This document shows positions 1 to 6,096 of a stretch of 7,127 nucleotides of DNA, in pieces. This stretch comes from Candidatus Omnitrophota bacterium (GTDB lineage Bacteria; Omnitrophota; Gorgyraeia; 2-01-FULL-45-10): contig JACROW010000070.1 of the NCBI GenBank assembly GCA_016214245.1, positions 1-7,127 of the forward strand, written 5' to 3'. Both the position numbers and the translations under genes were made by a program. Positions within the stretch are counted from its first letter, which is position 1, and the number at the start of each line of letters is the position of its first letter. Below the pieces are notes generated by a model that worked only from the letters and a program-made list of their open reading frames with translations, searched no databases and was not told the origin of the DNA.

Positions 1-2
1 AC

Positions 3-701
3 TTATCCATATCGCTCCCTTTCTATCTTAATCAAATCCGGCCTTCTTTCCCTCGTCCTCTTCACCGCCTCTTCCCTTCGCCATATTTCTATTTTTCTGT
101 GATCGCCGCTCAATAGGGTCTGAGGGACCTTCATCCCATTAAAATCCGCGGGCCGCGTATATTGCGGATATTCCAAAAGACCCTTCTCGAACGACTCGGA
201 CCTTAATGAGTCGCCGCCCCCTAAAACTCCTGGGATGAGCCTCGTGATGGAATCTATCAATACAAGTGCCGGTATCTCGCCGCATGTCAATATATAATCT
301 CCTATTGATATCTCATCGTCAACAAGATTCCTTATTCTTTCGTCGACACCTTCATAATGGCCGCAGATTAGAATCAAGCGTTTCTCCTTCGATAGTTTCT
401 TAACCAGCTTCTGGTCTAACTTCTTTCCCTGAGGTGTTAATAATATCACCCTTGCCCTTCGTCTCTTCTCTCTTGCCTTCAACTCTTCCAATGCCAGATA
501 TACAGGCTCAACCTTCATCACCATGCCTGGCCCGCCGCCGAATGGCTTGTCATCGGCTGACTTATGTGAATCGAATGTCCAGTCCCTTAAGTTGTGAATC
601 AATATCTTGACTTTTCCTTTATCCTGGGCCCGCTTCAATATGGATTCACCCAGGATATTCTCAAACATCTTCGGAAATAGCGTCAAGATATCTATTCTCA
701 T
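3..701 (-). CDS. trmD: tRNA (guanine-N1-)-methyltransferase TrmD
   Basis: TrmD transfers a methyl group from S-adenosylmethionine to N1 of G37 next to the tRNA anticodon, which prevents +1 frameshifting. It acts in the cytosol as a SPOUT-family trefoil-knot dimer. The 232-residue protein has the family N-terminus MRIDILTLFP, the loop PFGGGPGMVM (54-63), CGHYEGVDER (113-122), the knot segment SIGDYILTCGE (132-142), Arg154 in SITRLIPGVLG, and LLEYPQYTRPADF (175-187). Two positions differ from the textbook protein: Cys140 where a Gly is usual, and Glu169 where E. coli has the catalytic Asp169. I chose the ATG at 699-701, which overlaps the rpsP stop by one base (TGATG). A TTG one codon upstream (702-704) is possible but less likely. 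There is no strong Shine-Dalgarno sequence, so translational coupling to rpsP is inferred. The stop is TAA at 3-5. Identification is very secure. Confidence 0.97.
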   Translation of the reverse strand: MRIDILTLFPKMFENILGESILKRAQDKGKVKILIHNLRDWTFDSHKSADDKPFGGGPGMVMKVEPVYLALEELKAREKRRRARVILLTPQGKKLDQKLVKKLSKEKRLILICGHYEGVDERIRNLVDDEISIGDYILTCGEIPALVLIDSITRLIPGVLGGGDSLRSESFEKGLLEYPQYTRPADFNGMKVPQTLLSGDHRKIEIWRREEAVKRTRERRPDLIKIERERYG

Positions 702-949
702 CAAACTACTTTAATCCCCTGCTTCTTAAAAAGCGTTTTAACGGCTGCCGAGGGTGTGGCGCCGACGCCGATCCAATACTCTGCGCGCTCTTTTTTTACG
801 TTCACGTTTGCCGGGTTAGTCTTCGGGTCGTAATACCCTAAAATCTCGATAGGCTTGCCGTCCCTCTGATTATGTTTATCCATCACAACTATTCGATGAG
901 TCGGCTTCTTCTTCGCCCCCATCCTTTTTAATCTGATTACAGCTGGCAT
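701..949 (-). CDS. rpsP: 30S ribosomal protein bS16
   Basis: This is a small-subunit ribosomal protein that binds 16S rRNA and helps 30S assembly. The 82 residues match the usual family length. The N-terminus AVIRLKRMGAKKKPTHRIVV carries the conserved basic IRLKRMG signature. It is followed by RDGKPIEILGYYDP (29-42) and the C-terminal ERAEYWIGVGATPSAAVKTL stretch, all typical of bS16. The ATG at 947-949 follows an AGGAGG at 956-961 with a 6-base spacer, the clearest ribosome binding site in the window, as expected for a highly made ribosomal protein. It lies 15 bases after murA and its TGA overlaps the trmD ATG. In many bacteria a KH-domain gene and rimM sit between rpsP and trmD; both are absent here. 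Confidence 0.98.
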   Translation of the reverse strand: MPAVIRLKRMGAKKKPTHRIVVMDKHNQRDGKPIEILGYYDPKTNPANVNVKKERAEYWIGVGATPSAAVKTLFKKQGIKVV

Positions 950-955
950 TTTATT

Positions 956-961
956 CCTCCT
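956..961 (-). promoter_or_regulatory. Strong Shine-Dalgarno sequence for rpsP
   Basis: AGGAGG on the minus strand lies 6 bases before the rpsP ATG, in the 15-base gap after the murA stop. It gives rpsP its own initiation site independent of murA translation, which matters because murA is interrupted upstream. Confidence 0.85.
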
Positions 962-964
962 GAG

Positions 965-1711
965 TTATTTTTCCTTCTCTTTCCAGACTTTCGCACCTAA
1001 TTTTGCTAACTTTTCTTCCAGCATCTCATATCCTCTATCCAGATGGTATATCCTATGGATATCGGTTCTGCCTTTCGCCACAAGCCCTGCCAAGACGAGT
1101 GCTGCTGATGCTCTCAAATCCGACGCCATAACGGGCGCCCCGCTTAAGTACTTCACCCCTTTTATTATGGCATTCGGCCCTTCCAATATAATATTGGCGC
1201 CCATCCTGTTCAGCTCGCTTATATGTATGAACCTTTCAGGATATATCTTCTCGGTTATGACGCTTATCCCGTCCGTCACGGTCATCAGGCTCATGATTTG
1301 GGCCTGCATGTCCGTGGTAAAACCGGGATACGGAAGCGTCGTGACATCGATCGGCCGTAATTTCTTAACGAACCTTGCCCTCAAACCATTTGGAACTTTT
1401 GTTATGCTTAAGGCCGCCTCGGTGAGCTTGTCGGCAACAGCCACGATATGTTCCAACCGCGCATTCTTTAAAGTGATATCGCCTTTGGTTATGGCTGCTG
1501 CCACCATATATGTGCCGGCTTCTATCCTGTCCGGAATCACGGAATGTTCTGCGCCGTGAAGCCTCCTGACACCTTCAACGATTATCCTGTGAGTAGCCTG
1601 CCCATTGATTTTAGCGCCCATCTTTATCAAAAAATTTGTCAGGTCGATAACTTCCGGTTCGCATGCGGCATTCTCTATAACCGTTACGCCTTTGGTGAGC
1701 GTTGCGGCCAT
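965..1711 (-). CDS. murA: MurA C-terminal part after the internal TGA
   Basis: This segment continues the murA frame after the TGA. The frame is open from 1777, but the first ATG is at 1709-1711, giving 248 residues. It contains ENAACEPEVIDLTNFL (13-28), VIPDRIEAGTY (58-68), the catalytic Asp in PGFTTDMQAQ (129-138), SDLRASAALVLAGLV (197-211) and IYHLDRGYEMLEEKL (221-235), all MurA signatures. The ATG is Met174 of the full-length frame and has no Shine-Dalgarno sequence. Residues 152-173 (starting RGGNVYLGGHFGSS), which belong to the fold, lie upstream of it. A separate initiation is therefore unlikely, and this is best read as the second half of one gene. It ends 15 bases before rpsP. Confidence 0.75.
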   Translation of the reverse strand: MAATLTKGVTVIENAACEPEVIDLTNFLIKMGAKINGQATHRIIVEGVRRLHGAEHSVIPDRIEAGTYMVAAAITKGDITLKNARLEHIVAVADKLTEAALSITKVPNGLRARFVKKLRPIDVTTLPYPGFTTDMQAQIMSLMTVTDGISVITEKIYPERFIHISELNRMGANIILEGPNAIIKGVKYLSGAPVMASDLRASAALVLAGLVAKGRTDIHRIYHLDRGYEMLEEKLAKLGAKVWKEKEK

Positions 1712-1777
1712 GATAGTGTTGGCCGCGGCAAGGACGCTCGAGCCGAAGTGCCCGCCTAAATATACATTCCCGCCTCT

Positions 1778-1780
1778 TCA
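1778..1780 (-). other. In-frame TGA codon inside murA, within a CTTTGA hexamer
   Basis: The minus strand reads GGG AGA CTT TGA AGA GGC at this point. Against E. coli MurA (DGRLKGA), the TGA falls as an extra codon between GRL and RGGN, in a surface stretch whose length varies in the family. The preceding CTT-TGA equals the +1 shift hexamer of prfB. However, a +1 shift here would end at a TAG at 1756-1758 after seven codons and would not restore MurA. Confidence 0.9.
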
Positions 1781-2230
1781 AAGTCTCCCGTCCGCAACTA
1801 TGTATCCCTTCTCGACTTTTATCTTTGCCCCAAGGGCGGTCAAACCTTTTAAATGCAAATCTATCGGCCTCGGCCCTATGACGCAGCCTCCCGGAAACGA
1901 CACTTGCGCGAACCTTTGTTTTGCAAGAAGCGGCCCCAGGACGCATATCGATGCGCGCATTGTGCTTACAAGTTCATATGGCGCTAAATATTTTTTATAC
2001 CCTGCCGGCTCGATCGTTACCGTATCGCCATGCTGCGTAACTTTCACACCTAAATTCTTCAATATCTTCAGCATCGTCGCCATATCTTTCAGGAGCGGTA
2101 TATTCCTGATAATAGATTTTTCATCTGACAGGAGCGTTGCGGCCAAGATCGGCAAGCAGGCGTTTTTGGCGCCGCTTATCGAAACCGTGCCTGCCAGTCT
2201 TCTGCCGCCTTCTATGACTAATTTATCCAT
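1778..2230 (-). CDS. murA: MurA N-terminal part (codons 1-150) before the internal TGA
   Basis: This is the open segment a standard gene caller would report, 150 residues long. It covers the first part of the inside-out alpha/beta barrel pair of the EPSP-synthase fold: the N-terminus MDKLVIEGGRRLAGTVSISG, Lys22 for substrate binding, the TMRASICVLGPLLA helix (90-103) and the mobile loop bearing Cys116, the residue targeted by fosfomycin. The Cys is retained, so a repaired enzyme would be predicted fosfomycin-sensitive at this site. It ends at GRL just before the TGA. Alone it lacks the Asp307 and Arg399 parts of the active site and should be inactive. The start ATG at 2228-2230 has no clear Shine-Dalgarno sequence and lies inside the end of prmC, so coupled translation is inferred. 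Confidence 0.8.
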   Translation of the reverse strand: MDKLVIEGGRRLAGTVSISGAKNACLPILAATLLSDEKSIIRNIPLLKDMATMLKILKNLGVKVTQHGDTVTIEPAGYKKYLAPYELVSTMRASICVLGPLLAKQRFAQVSFPGGCVIGPRPIDLHLKGLTALGAKIKVEKGYIVADGRL

Positions 2231-2895
2231 CGCGCAACCATTACTCTGTCGATACTGTTACGGTCTTTTACGATATCAGTGACTTTAAGGATCCTTGAAT
2301 CTTCTATGATATTTATGATGGCATTACTTTGTCCGAAACCCGTCTCCATAATCAGATATCCGTCTCTCTTCAAAAACTTCGAAGTGTTCTCTTGAATCCT
2401 TCTATAAAAATCCAACCCGTCTTCTCCTCCATCTATTGATATGCGCGGCTCCATTAATACCTCTCGCTGTAAAGCCGCGAATTCATAGCGTGCCACATAC
2501 GGTGGATTGGAAACTATTATGTCGAACCCGCCTTTTATATTCTCAAATAGGTCGCTCTCTATAAATTCTATCCTATCGAAAACACCATTCAAGGCTGCAT
2601 TCTTTTTCGCAACTGCGAGCGCCGCTTCAGATATATCGGAAGCTACTATTTTACAATTATGGATATCCTTTGTCAAAGCTATTGCGATATTACCGGAGCC
2701 GGTGCATAGGTCGAGAATCCTCAAACGATGTGCAATGCCTGCTGTACGCTGTATGATATCTATTGCCGTCTCGACCAGGACCTCGGTCTCGGGCCGCGGG
2801 ATAAAGACGTCCTCATTGACGACGAAATCGAGTCCGAAAAATTCGGTCTTTCCCATTATATATTGAATCGGCGTATGTGGCTCTACGGTCTTCAT
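2218..2895 (-). CDS. prmC: Peptide chain release factor glutamine methyltransferase PrmC, lacking the N-terminal domain
   Basis: PrmC uses S-adenosylmethionine to methylate the glutamine of the GGQ motif in class I release factors, which speeds peptide release. The Rossmann methyltransferase domain is complete: PRPETEVLVE (33-42), motif I LDLCTGSGNIAIAL (61-74), the acidic ribose-binding Asp87 in ASDIS, the substrate-glutamine motif SNPPYV (129-134) and EPRISIDGGEDGLDFYRRI (149-167). At 225 residues it is about 50-65 shorter than usual and begins at the linker HTPIQYIMGKTEFFG. The helical N-terminal domain that normally contacts the release factor is absent. The short start is supported by an ATGA overlap with prfA (ATG at 2893-2895 sharing bases with the prfA TGA), because anything further upstream would run deep inside prfA. 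Position directly after prfA fits RF1 as the substrate. The stop is TAG at 2218-2220. Confidence 0.93.
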   Translation of the reverse strand: MKTVEPHTPIQYIMGKTEFFGLDFVVNEDVFIPRPETEVLVETAIDIIQRTAGIAHRLRILDLCTGSGNIAIALTKDIHNCKIVASDISEAALAVAKKNAALNGVFDRIEFIESDLFENIKGGFDIIVSNPPYVARYEFAALQREVLMEPRISIDGGEDGLDFYRRIQENTSKFLKRDGYLIMETGFGQSNAIINIIEDSRILKVTDIVKDRNSIDRVMVARWIN

Positions 2896-3965
2896 GCCGC
2901 AACCTTCAGTTTCATCTTCCGCTCTTCCGCCTTTAATGCATCGATTATCTCATCGAGCTCGCCTTCCAATACGTCTTCCAGGTTGTGGACCGTCAGGCCG
3001 ATCCTATGGTCTGTTATCCGGCTGTCAGGGAAGTTGAACGTCCTTATCTTTTCCGAACGGTCGTCGCTGCCAACCTGGGCGCGCCTTTCTTTAGAGATTT
3101 TCTCGTTCCGCTCCCGCTGCTTGATATCGAATAGCCTCGCCCTCAGCACCCTTAAGGCCTTGGCCTTATTCTTAAGCTGAGACCTTTCATCCTGACAAGT
3201 TACTACCATTCCTGTCGGGAGATGCGTTATGCGCACTGCTGAATCTGTCCTGTTAACGCCTTGGCCGCCTTTTCCGCCTGCCCTGAAGACGTCTATACGC
3301 ACATCTTCCGGCTTCACCTCAAGTTCGACCTCCCGTGCCTCAGGCAGCACAGCGATTGTCGCGGCCGAAGTATGGATTCTGCCGCTCGCTTCGGTCTCAG
3401 GAACCCGTTGGACCCTATGAGTGCCGCTTTCGAATTTCAGCCTGTCGTAGACGCCTTTGCCGGAAATGGAAAATATCACCTCTTTATATCCGCCTTTTTC
3501 GGTGACGCTGGAATCGATGAGCTCCACCTTCCAATTCCTCTTGGCGGCGTATTTCGAATACATCCTTAAAAGATTGGCAGCGAAGAGGCTTGCCTCTAAA
3601 CCTCCCGTGCCGGCCCTTATTTCCATGATTATATTTCTATCGCCTCCCGACTCCTCTTCCAATAGAATCTCTTCCAACCTCGATTCGGATTCTTTCATGG
3701 CCTTCTGGAGTTTGCCTTTCTCCTCCTCGGCTAAAACCAGAAATTCTTTATCATGGGTCTTTTCACTCAATACCTTCTCGAGGCCGTGGATATCCTCTTT
3801 CAGCTTCAAATACCTGTCATATTCATCAACCAATGGCTTGAGGCCGGAATGCTCCTTCGCCAAGGCCTGATATTCGGTCTTGTTTTGAATGACCTTTGGG
3901 TCGGCCAGGAGGTTTTGTAATTCCTCGTAACGCTTCTTCTTTTCCGTGATTATCTTATTGAACAT
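2892..3965 (-). CDS. prfA: Peptide chain release factor 1 (RF1)
   Basis: RF1 recognises UAA and UAG stop codons on the ribosome and triggers hydrolysis of the finished peptide. The protein has 357 residues (E. coli RF1 has 360). The N-terminal third is a charged helical domain. The codon-recognition tripeptide is PET at 189-191 in [18 protein letters not shown], the P-x-T form that marks RF1 rather than the SPF of RF2. The catalytic GGQ is at 233-235 in [18 protein letters not shown]. The C-terminal [20 protein letters not shown] (310-329) is also typical. The ATG at 3963-3965 overlaps the end of rpmE by 11 bases and has no clear Shine-Dalgarno sequence, suggesting coupled translation. The TGA overlaps the prmC ATG. 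RF1 does not read UGA, so the TGA inside murA would be an RF2 target; no prfB is in this window. Confidence 0.98.
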   Translation of the reverse strand: MFNKIITEKKKRYEELQNLLADPKVIQNKTEYQALAKEHSGLKPLVDEYDRYLKLKEDIHGLEKVLSEKTHDKEFLVLAEEEKGKLQKAMKESESRLEEILLEEESGGDRNIIMEIRAGTGGLEASLFAANLLRMYSKYAAKRNWKVELIDSSVTEKGGYKEVIFSISGKGVYDRLKFESGTHRVQRVPETEASGRIHTSAATIAVLPEAREVELEVKPEDVRIDVFRAGGKGGQGVNRTDSAVRITHLPTGMVVTCQDERSQLKNKAKALRVLRARLFDIKQRERNEKISKERRAQVGSDDRSEKIRTFNFPDSRITDHRIGLTVHNLEDVLEGELDEIIDALKAEERKMKLKVAA

Positions 3966-4254
3966 CTTTATTTTGATCTTCAGGAGACTCTTCTTTTGGT
4001 TCTCCTGCCTCCTCCTGGGGCGCCTCCTCGACAGCCTTTACTTTACGCGGCCTTAGTCTTCCCGCGTATCTCTTCGTGAACTTCTCTACTCGGCCGGCTG
4101 AGTCAACCAGCTTTTGCTTGCCGGTGAAAAACGGATGGCATTTTGAACAGATATCGACATGGATATTCTGTTTTGTGGAGCGGGTGTGTATTACCTCGCC
4201 GCATACACAACTTATTGTCGTCTCTTTGTATTCCGGGTGAATATTATCCTTCAT
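3955..4254 (-). CDS. rpmE: 50S ribosomal protein bL31, zinc-binding type, with an acidic C-terminal tail
   Basis: bL31 is a large-subunit protein that bridges the 50S and 30S subunits. Four cysteines at 16, 18, 37 and 40 (CVCG and CSKCHPFF) form the zinc site of the C+ type, so this is the zinc-requiring rpmE form rather than the zinc-free paralogue made under zinc starvation. [20 protein letters not shown] (40-59) is the conserved core. At 99 residues it is about 30 longer than the usual 66-72. Beyond the basic [12 protein letters not shown] the extra tail (about 75-99) is rich in Glu, Pro and Gln and is probably disordered. The last codons of the tail overlap the prfA start by 11 bases. Initiation is at ATG 4252-4254 just after the rho stop, with a strong GA-rich ribosome binding site. 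Confidence 0.96.
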   Translation of the reverse strand: MKDNIHPEYKETTISCVCGEVIHTRSTKQNIHVDICSKCHPFFTGKQKLVDSAGRVEKFTKRYAGRLRPRKVKAVEEAPQEEAGEPKEESPEDQNKDVQ

Positions 4255-4265
4255 CTCCTCCTCCT
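4255..4265 (-). promoter_or_regulatory. Reiterated GGA Shine-Dalgarno sequence for rpmE, fused to the rho stop codon
   Basis: The minus strand reads TGA GGAGGAGGAG ATG. The final A of the rho stop begins an AGGAGG (4260-4265) that sits 5 bases before the rpmE ATG. A terminating Rho ribosome would therefore cover the rpmE initiation site, which suggests reinitiation or coupling. Confidence 0.8.
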
Positions 4266-5512
4266 CATTGGTTCATTGACATCAAAAATTCCGCGTTCGT
4301 CTTCGACTTCGACAGTTTTTCTGTCAATAACTGCATCGCCTCATCTGTATTCAGCTCATTCAGCACCTTTCTCATAAGCCATATCCGTTTGAGCTCGTCC
4401 TCATGGACAAGAAGCTCCTCTTTTCTCGTGTTCGACCGTTTTATATCGATAGCAGGATAGATCCTTTTCTGAAAGAGATTTCTATCGAGCTGTAATTCCA
4501 TATTTCCTGTGCCTTTGAACTCTTCGAATATGACCTCGTCCATCCTTGAGCCTGTATCTATAAGCGCTGTTGCCACAATGGTCAGGCTCCCGCCTTCCTC
4601 TATATTCCTTGCTGCGCCGAGGAACCTCTTGGGTTTTTGCAGCGCGTTTGAATCGACGCCGCCGGATAGGATCTTGCCGGAATGCGGAACGCAGGCGTTG
4701 TATGCCCTTGCCAGGCGGGTTATGGAATCGAGTAATATCACCACATCCTTTTTACATTCCACCAGCCTCTTCGCCTTCTCCAGCACTATCTCGGCAACCT
4801 GTATGTGGCGTTCTGCCGGCTCATCGAAGGTCGAGCTTATGACTTCGCCTTTGACAGAACGCTGCATGTCTGTCACCTCTTCCGGCCGCTCATCTATCAG
4901 AAGAACTATCAACGCTGCATCGGGATAATTGGCGGTTATAGAGTTTGCGAACTTCTGTAGGAGCACCGTCTTCCCGCTGTAGGGCGGCGCTACTATCATG
5001 CCCCTCTGGCCTTTCCCGACAGGGGTCAGGAGGTCCATGATCCTCATAGATAGCTCCTGCGGTTTCGTCTCAAGGACGAACCTTTCATCCGGATACAATG
5101 GAGTGAGGTTATCAAAAAGGGTCTTCTCTTTCGCCTCTTCCGGGTTTTCGAAATTAACAGCCTCGACTTTCAACAATGCGAAATACCTTTCACCCTCTTT
5201 GGGGGGCCTTATCTGGCCGCTCACAGTGTCTCCGGTCCTTAAAGAAAATTTTCTTATCTGAGAAGGTGAGATGTATATGTCATCGGGGCCGGGAAGGTAA
5301 TTATAATCCGGGCTTCTCAAAAAACCGAACCCGTCAGGCAGTATCTCCAGGACCCCCTCCCCGAAGATAAGGCCCTCCTTTTCGGTCTTGGCCTGCAGTA
5401 TCCTGAATATGAGATCCTGTTTCTTTAGGCCGCTGATTCCATTCACGTTCAACTCCTTCGCCAGCTTCGTCAGCTCCACTATGCTCATCACTTTGAGGTT
5501 CGCTATCTCCAT
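4265..5512 (-). CDS. rho: Transcription termination factor Rho
   Basis: Rho is a hexameric RNA-dependent ATPase and helicase that ends transcription of untranslated RNA. The 415-residue protein (E. coli has 419) has the helical N-terminal domain beginning [20 protein letters not shown], the primary RNA-binding fold with DGFGFLRSP (60-68), Walker A APPYSGKT (175-182), the catalytic-Glu segment [13 protein letters not shown] (206-218), Walker [16 protein letters not shown] (258-272), the Q-loop region [20 protein letters not shown] (283-302), and the arginine finger in [15 protein letters not shown] (354-368). The Walker A residue before the final SGKT is Tyr, where E. coli has Lys. Start choice: ATG 5510-5512 follows GGAGGG with a 7-base spacer and matches the family N-terminus. 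An ATG five codons upstream (5525-5527) also has a plausible AGGTGA. The gene overlaps coaE by 10 bases. No large N-terminal insertion is present. Confidence 0.98.
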   Translation of the reverse strand: MEIANLKVMSIVELTKLAKELNVNGISGLKKQDLIFRILQAKTEKEGLIFGEGVLEILPDGFGFLRSPDYNYLPGPDDIYISPSQIRKFSLRTGDTVSGQIRPPKEGERYFALLKVEAVNFENPEEAKEKTLFDNLTPLYPDERFVLETKPQELSMRIMDLLTPVGKGQRGMIVAPPYSGKTVLLQKFANSITANYPDAALIVLLIDERPEEVTDMQRSVKGEVISSTFDEPAERHIQVAEIVLEKAKRLVECKKDVVILLDSITRLARAYNACVPHSGKILSGGVDSNALQKPKRFLGAARNIEEGGSLTIVATALIDTGSRMDEVIFEEFKGTGNMELQLDRNLFQKRIYPAIDIKRSNTRKEELLVHEDELKRIWLMRKVLNELNTDEAMQLLTEKLSKSKTNAEFLMSMNQ

Positions 5513-6096
5513 AAAAATTCCCTCCATATTTTTATCACCTGTCTTTTCGTTTCGGATCTTGCCCTGTCATTGTCTATGACAAAATCCGCCATCTTTATCT
5601 TCCTTTCTAATGGGATTTGATTTTTTATTCTTTTCAGGACCTCTTCTTTCCTTAAACCAAATTTCTTAACGGACCTCTCAATCTGTTTTGTCGTTGACGA
5701 TTTGACCACAATCACTTTATCGACAAATCTCCCAAGATCGGCCTCGATTAATAACGGCGCATCTATAATAACTATTTTATCATGCCTTGACTTCTTGACG
5801 CGTTCCTTTATCTCCTTAATAACTTCCGGGTGGATTATTTCGTTCAGCTTATTCAGCTTATCTTTATCATCAAAGACTATCTCGGAAAGCGCCCTTCTGT
5901 CGATATCGCCATTTTTGTCCAGGAGATTTTTTCCGAAATTACGGATTATCCTTTTATGTGCGGCGGTTCCTTTCTTAATAAGTTTGTGAGCGATCCTGTC
6001 CGCATCGATGACCTCTGCGCCGAGCGATTTGAATATCGATGCGACGAAAGTCTTGCCTGTCCCGAAAGATCCCGTAAGGCCTATGACCAGCATCAT
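5503..6096 (-). CDS. coaE: Dephospho-CoA kinase
   Basis: CoaE phosphorylates the 3'-hydroxyl of dephospho-CoA with ATP, the last step of coenzyme A synthesis in the cytosol. The 197 residues fit the family (about 195-210). The P-loop is GSFGTGKT (9-16) in [16 protein letters not shown]. It is followed by the substrate-binding VIDADRIAH (29-37), RRAL (67-70), [10 protein letters not shown] (87-96), the acceptor-side DAPLLIEA (112-119), and the C-terminal MADFVIDND (169-177) common to CoaE. The start ATG at 6094-6096 shares an ATGA with the glgA stop. A second ATG at 6091-6093 is equally plausible, since AGGTG at 6098-6102 is spaced slightly better for it. The gene ends with TAG at 5503-5505, inside the rho start region. 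There is no nearby CoA-pathway gene, so its position says little beyond operon membership. Confidence 0.96.
   Translation of the reverse strand: MMLVIGLTGSFGTGKTFVASIFKSLGAEVIDADRIAHKLIKKGTAAHKRIIRNFGKNLLDKNGDIDRRALSEIVFDDKDKLNKLNEIIHPEVIKEIKERVKKSRHDKIVIIDAPLLIEADLGRFVDKVIVVKSSTTKQIERSVKKFGLRKEEVLKRIKNQIPLERKIKMADFVIDNDRARSETKRQVIKIWREFLWR
5520..5525 (-). promoter_or_regulatory. Shine-Dalgarno sequence that favours the downstream rho start
   Basis: GGAGGG lies 7 bases before the ATG at 5510-5512. Its first G is also the last base of the alternative upstream ATG (5525-5527), so use of one start would mask the other. The upstream ATG has its own AGGTGA at 5535-5540 with the same 7-base spacing. 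Confidence 0.6.

Larger units (their letters stand above)
965..2230 (-). pseudogene. murA: UDP-N-acetylglucosamine 1-carboxyvinyltransferase MurA, interrupted by one in-frame TGA
   Basis: MurA transfers enolpyruvate from phosphoenolpyruvate to UDP-GlcNAc, the first committed cytosolic step of peptidoglycan synthesis. From ATG 2228-2230 to TAA 965-967 there are 421 codons before the stop, close to the usual 417-420. The two open segments are in the same reading frame and are separated only by a TGA at 1778-1780 (codon 151). Both halves keep their signature residues, including Lys22/Asn23 in SGAKNA, Arg92, the PEP-reactive Cys116 in PGGCVIGPRP, Asp307 in TTDMQAQ and Arg399 in LDRGYE. There is no frameshift, no second stop and no visible decay. 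Possible causes are a recent nonsense mutation, a base-call or assembly error, or stop readthrough. Because MurA is normally essential, an error or a second murA elsewhere seems most likely. The start overlaps prmC by 13 bases. Family identity is certain; the pseudogene label is provisional. Confidence 0.85.

Noticed and set aside
1778..1780. Selenocysteine at the murA TGA
   Set aside because: The reactive Cys116 is present as a normal Cys, the TGA lies in a variable loop with no known redox or catalytic role, and I see no clear hairpin just downstream of the type needed for insertion.
1778..1780. Alternative genetic code with UGA as Gly or Trp
   Set aside because: TGA serves as the natural stop of rpsP, prfA, rho and glgA, with sensible protein ends, and Trp is written TGG. 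No other in-frame TGA occurs.
1611..1946. A minus-strand frame of 111 codons spanning the murA TGA, which might suggest a frameshift fusion
   Set aside because: Its translation has no MurA features. The true MurA sequence continues in the original frame on both sides of the TGA, so no frameshift is needed.
1605..2282. A 225-codon open frame on the plus strand, antisense to murA, and other plus-strand frames over 100 codons
   Set aside because: They lie wholly opposite well-supported genes, show no recognisable motifs and have compositions expected from the complement of biased codons. They are shadows.
2228..2904. Similar GGTTGCG bases just before both the prmC and murA start codons
   Set aside because: Both stretches are explained by the coding sequence of the upstream gene, and seven matching bases are not enough to call a repeat or regulatory element.
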